Below are positions 61,648-64,000 of a stretch of DNA of 64,000 bases, in pieces. The position numbers and the translations under genes are program-made. Under the pieces are notes generated by a model. That model did not search any database. It worked only from the letters and a program-made list of their open reading frames with translations, and was not told the DNA's origin. The DNA lies in assembly GCA_965200605.1 (NCBI GenBank), contig CBDATW010000002.1, positions 1-64,000 on the forward strand, in the 5' to 3' direction. Numbering within the stretch: position 1 is the first letter of the stretch; each line of letters opens with the position of its first letter. Source of the DNA: CBDATW01 sp965200605 (GTDB lineage Bacteria; Bacillota_I; Bacilli_A; CBDATW01).

Positions 61648-63621
61648 ATGATTAGACAAATAAAAGCTATTCCCAAGGCACTATCAAACTCAGTGAGATT
61701 TTTTGGAGTTGATGCTGTTAACTTTGCAAATTCAGGTCATCCAGGAATTTGTTTAGATGCAGCTCCAATGATTACAGAATTATTTACTAGGCACTTAAAA
61801 GCAACAGCAGCAAATTCAAAATGAATAAATAGAGATAGATTTGTAATGTCAGCTGGTCATGGTTCAGCGCTATTATATTCAATTTTATTCCATATGGGAT
61901 ATAATATTTCTTTAAAAGATTTAAAAAACTTTAGGCAACTAGATTCAAATACGCCTGGCCATCCAGAATTTAATCATACAGATGGAGTAGATGCAACATC
62001 AGGCCCTCTAGGACAAGGAGTTGCCCAAGCTGTGGGTATGGCAATGGCCGAAAGATATCTTAGTGAAAAATTTAATAAGGATGATTATGAAATATTTGAT
62101 CACTATACTTATGCCTTAATTTGCGATGGAGATTTACAAGAGGGAATATCATATGAAGCAATGTCTCTTGCTGGACACTTAGGTTTAGAAAAACTTATTT
62201 TTCTATATGACTCAAATGATTATCAATTAGATGGAGCAGTCGAAGATGCATATAGTGATAATTTAAAATCAAGGTGCGAATCACAAGGTTGAAATTACAT
62301 TCCAGTTAGTCAAGGAGAAGATACTGCTGCAATTGGAAGAGCAATTTTAAAAGCCAAAAAACAAAGCTTACCAACTATGATTGAAATTAAAACAACTCTT
62401 GGTATTGGTACATCCATGGCTGATACTGCCGATACTCATGGGGCACCAATTGGTAAAGAAGAAAGAGATGCTGCTGCTAAATATTTTAAATATGAACAAC
62501 CACCATTTGTTATTCAAGAGGATGCTAAAAGAACATTTTCAAATATTATAGATAGTAAAAAAATTGCCTATGAAGAGTGAAGTAATATGTTTGCATCTTA
62601 CAAAAAACAATTTCCCAATGAATATGCATCACTAAATAAATTAATTAATAATAGTATTGAAATTGATCTTATAGAGCATATAAAAACTAAATTAGGCTCA
62701 TCAGAAGCTACCAGAAATCATTCACCAGAAATCATTAAAGCACTAACATCACTTCATCCTGCATTTATTGGTGGATCGGCAGATTTAAAAAAATCTACTA
62801 AAGTATCTGGTATAGGAGAATTTTTAAATTCAAAAGGTACAAACATTAATTATGGAGTTAGGGAATTTGCTATGGCTGCTATTTCTAATGGTATTGCACT
62901 TCATGGTATGATTAAGCCCTATGCTTCAACATTCTTTATTTTCTCAGATTATGCAAAACCGGCAATTAGACTATCAGCTCTTCAAAATTTACCTGTCACA
63001 TATATTTTTACACATGATTCAATTATGGTTGGAGAAGATGGTCCTACTCATGAACCTATCGAACAACTAACTTCATTAAGATCAATTCCTAATCATAATG
63101 TCATAAGGCCAGCTGATAAAAAAGAGACAATTTTGGCCTATCAAGAAGCCATTAATTCTAAAAAAACGCCTACATCAATTGTGCTTACAAGACAAAATGT
63201 AGAAAATGTATCAAAAGTAAGCAAAACCAGTTTTAAAAAAGGTGCCTACATTATAAAAGAAGCATCAAAAAGTAAGCCAGATTTAACTATTGTAGCCACT
63301 GGCTCTGAAGTATCAAGTGTTCTTGGAGCTTTAAAAGATATGCCTAAGTCAAAATCAAATAAAATTGCAGTTGTTTCTATGCCATCTACTTTCTATTTTG
63401 ATCAACAAAATAAGGAATATCAAAATAAAATTATTCCAGATAGAAACAAAACACTGTTTATAGAATTATCAGATGGAGCATTTGGATACAAATATGCACA
63501 ACATGTATATTCGCTATTTAATCAATTTGGTTATTCAGCGCCAGGGGAAGATGTATTGAAAAAAATGAAATTCTCAAAAGATGATATAATTAAAGTTATA
63601 GAAAAGTTGTTAAAAGGATAA
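61648..63621 (+). CDS. tkt: Transketolase
   Basis: 657 residues. FGVDAVNFANSGHPGICLDAAPM start, GPLGQGVAQAVGMAMAE, the TPP motif CDGDLQEG to FLYDSND, and VGEDGPTHEPIEQL in the pyrimidine domain. Links glycolysis to the non-oxidative pentose phosphate route. Frame intact. TAGGAG before ATG 61648. Confidence 0.96.
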
Positions 63622-63624
63622 AAT

Positions 63625-63846
63625 ATGGATTATAGTATTGTTGTAGTATTGTTTATAGTGCTAATTTCAGCTGGAGCTGGTTTTCTTGGGGGAGCATTTT
63701 ATTCCAAAAAAAGAACAGAAAAAGAATTAAAAGAAAATCCCCCTATTTCTGAAAAACAAATTAGGGCCATGTATGCCTCAATGGGAAGAACACCATCTGA
63801 GACCCAAGTTCAATCAACATTAAGAGCAATGGGATTAAAGAAATAA
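63625..63846 (+). CDS. UPF0154 (YneF-like) membrane protein
   Basis: 73 residues. One N-terminal membrane segment (about 3-25) followed by the family signature NPPISEKQIRAMYASMGRTPSE. Function unknown; widely kept in Firmicutes and mollicutes, often next to tkt as here. Confidence 0.92.
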   Translation: MDYSIVVVLFIVLISAGAGFLGGAFYSKKRTEKELKENPPISEKQIRAMYASMGRTPSETQVQSTLRAMGLKK

Positions 63847-63865
63847 CAGCATAGCTGTTTTTTTA
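63845..63865. terminator. Terminator between converging genes
   Basis: AACAGC, loop, GCTGTT, then T-run; overlaps the stop of the minus-strand gene. Confidence 0.7.
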
Positions 63866-64000
63866 TTTACCAGACTTCATTATTTTTCCTGCAAATAAGT
63901 CTTTAAAGTTTTTTTGATGTTTAACCATAACTAATGATCAGATCAACATAGTATAAATAAATGATCCACCATATGGATAATCAAAAACAATACTTGATGA
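63863..64000 (-). CDS. Membrane protein C-terminus, partial
   Basis: 45 codons run in from the right edge on the minus strand: YPYGGSFIYTMLIWSLVMV is a hydrophobic segment, followed by HQKNFKDLFAGKIMKSGK. The end of an RDD-type or other multi-pass protein is possible, but too little is visible to say. Confidence 0.5.

Overview
Organism. This window comes from a wall-less Firmicute-derived bacterium (Mollicutes) that reads UGA as tryptophan. Nearly every long gene runs through in-frame TGA codons at positions where Trp is expected, for example in ptsI, pheT, ileS, the GH1 glucosidase and pgi. DNA is very AT-rich, promoters are TTGAxx/TATAAT, and terminators are short hairpins followed by T-runs. 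The gene set points to a fermentative, sugar-importing mollicute that keeps FtsA/FtsZ/SepF, GpsB, RecU and a fused SecDF. I cannot place it at genus level from sequence alone.

Layout. (1) Positions 1-7,300 are an accessory region. It holds two tail-to-tail type I restriction specificity genes (hsdS), a minus-strand array of at least four paralogous small membrane proteins with near-identical promoters and a poly-T tract of variable length, two hypothetical plus-strand genes, a Fic-domain gene with a strong inverted repeat over its promoter, and a Doc-like Fic gene with a perfect 16-bp-arm palindrome over its promoter followed by a 43-codon gene. (2) 7,400-13,700 is translation and regulation: rpsB (with an unusual repeat-bearing tail), tsf, hrcA (CIRCE-like operator), ptsI, tuf. 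(3) 13,700-19,740 has two flavodoxin-like genes, then pheS-pheT-metG-rpmF. (4) 19,800-24,100 is the division cluster mraZ-rsmH-ftsA-ftsZ-sepF, with MraZ boxes in its promoter. (5) 24,100-33,440 has ileS, a pseudouridine synthase, a catalytically dead rhomboid-like protein, rnhC, acpS, an SSB-like gene, plsC, scpA-scpB and rluB. (6) 33,460-38,190 is a beta-glucoside PTS locus: RpiR regulator, EIIC, 6-phospho-beta-glucosidase, EIIB, an unknown membrane protein and EIIA. pgi follows. (7) 39,490-43,860 has a small hypothetical gene, ppa, an FMN riboswitch with ribU, a tail-anchored protein, cmk and der. (8) 43,900-51,700 has hup, recU, gpsB, rnpB (RNase P RNA), pgsA, and a 2-oxoacid dehydrogenase operon (E2, E3 and a single-chain E1 alpha-beta fusion). 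(9) 51,860-63,850 has ruvA-ruvB, secDF, apt, the RelA/SpoT homologue, a DUF896 gene, hisS, aspS, tkt and a UPF0154 gene. A partial minus-strand membrane gene runs off the right end.

How the parts connect. Beta-glucosides imported by EIIABC (phosphorylated through PtsI) are split by the GH1 enzyme. Glucose-6-phosphate then enters glycolysis through Pgi, Tkt serves the pentose phosphate route, and the dehydrogenase complex makes an acyl-CoA. RibU under the FMN riboswitch imports riboflavin, which supplies the flavin of E3 and of the flavodoxin-like proteins.

Quality warning. Between 43.9 and 61.6 kb eight housekeeping genes carry 15 apparent single-base insertions, all +1 and mostly in A or T runs, while 7.4-43.8 kb has none. 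I give these genes as full-length reconstructed spans. The bias toward insertions suggests sequencing error more than gene decay, but the reads must decide. No tRNA, CRISPR array or insertion sequence was recognised.
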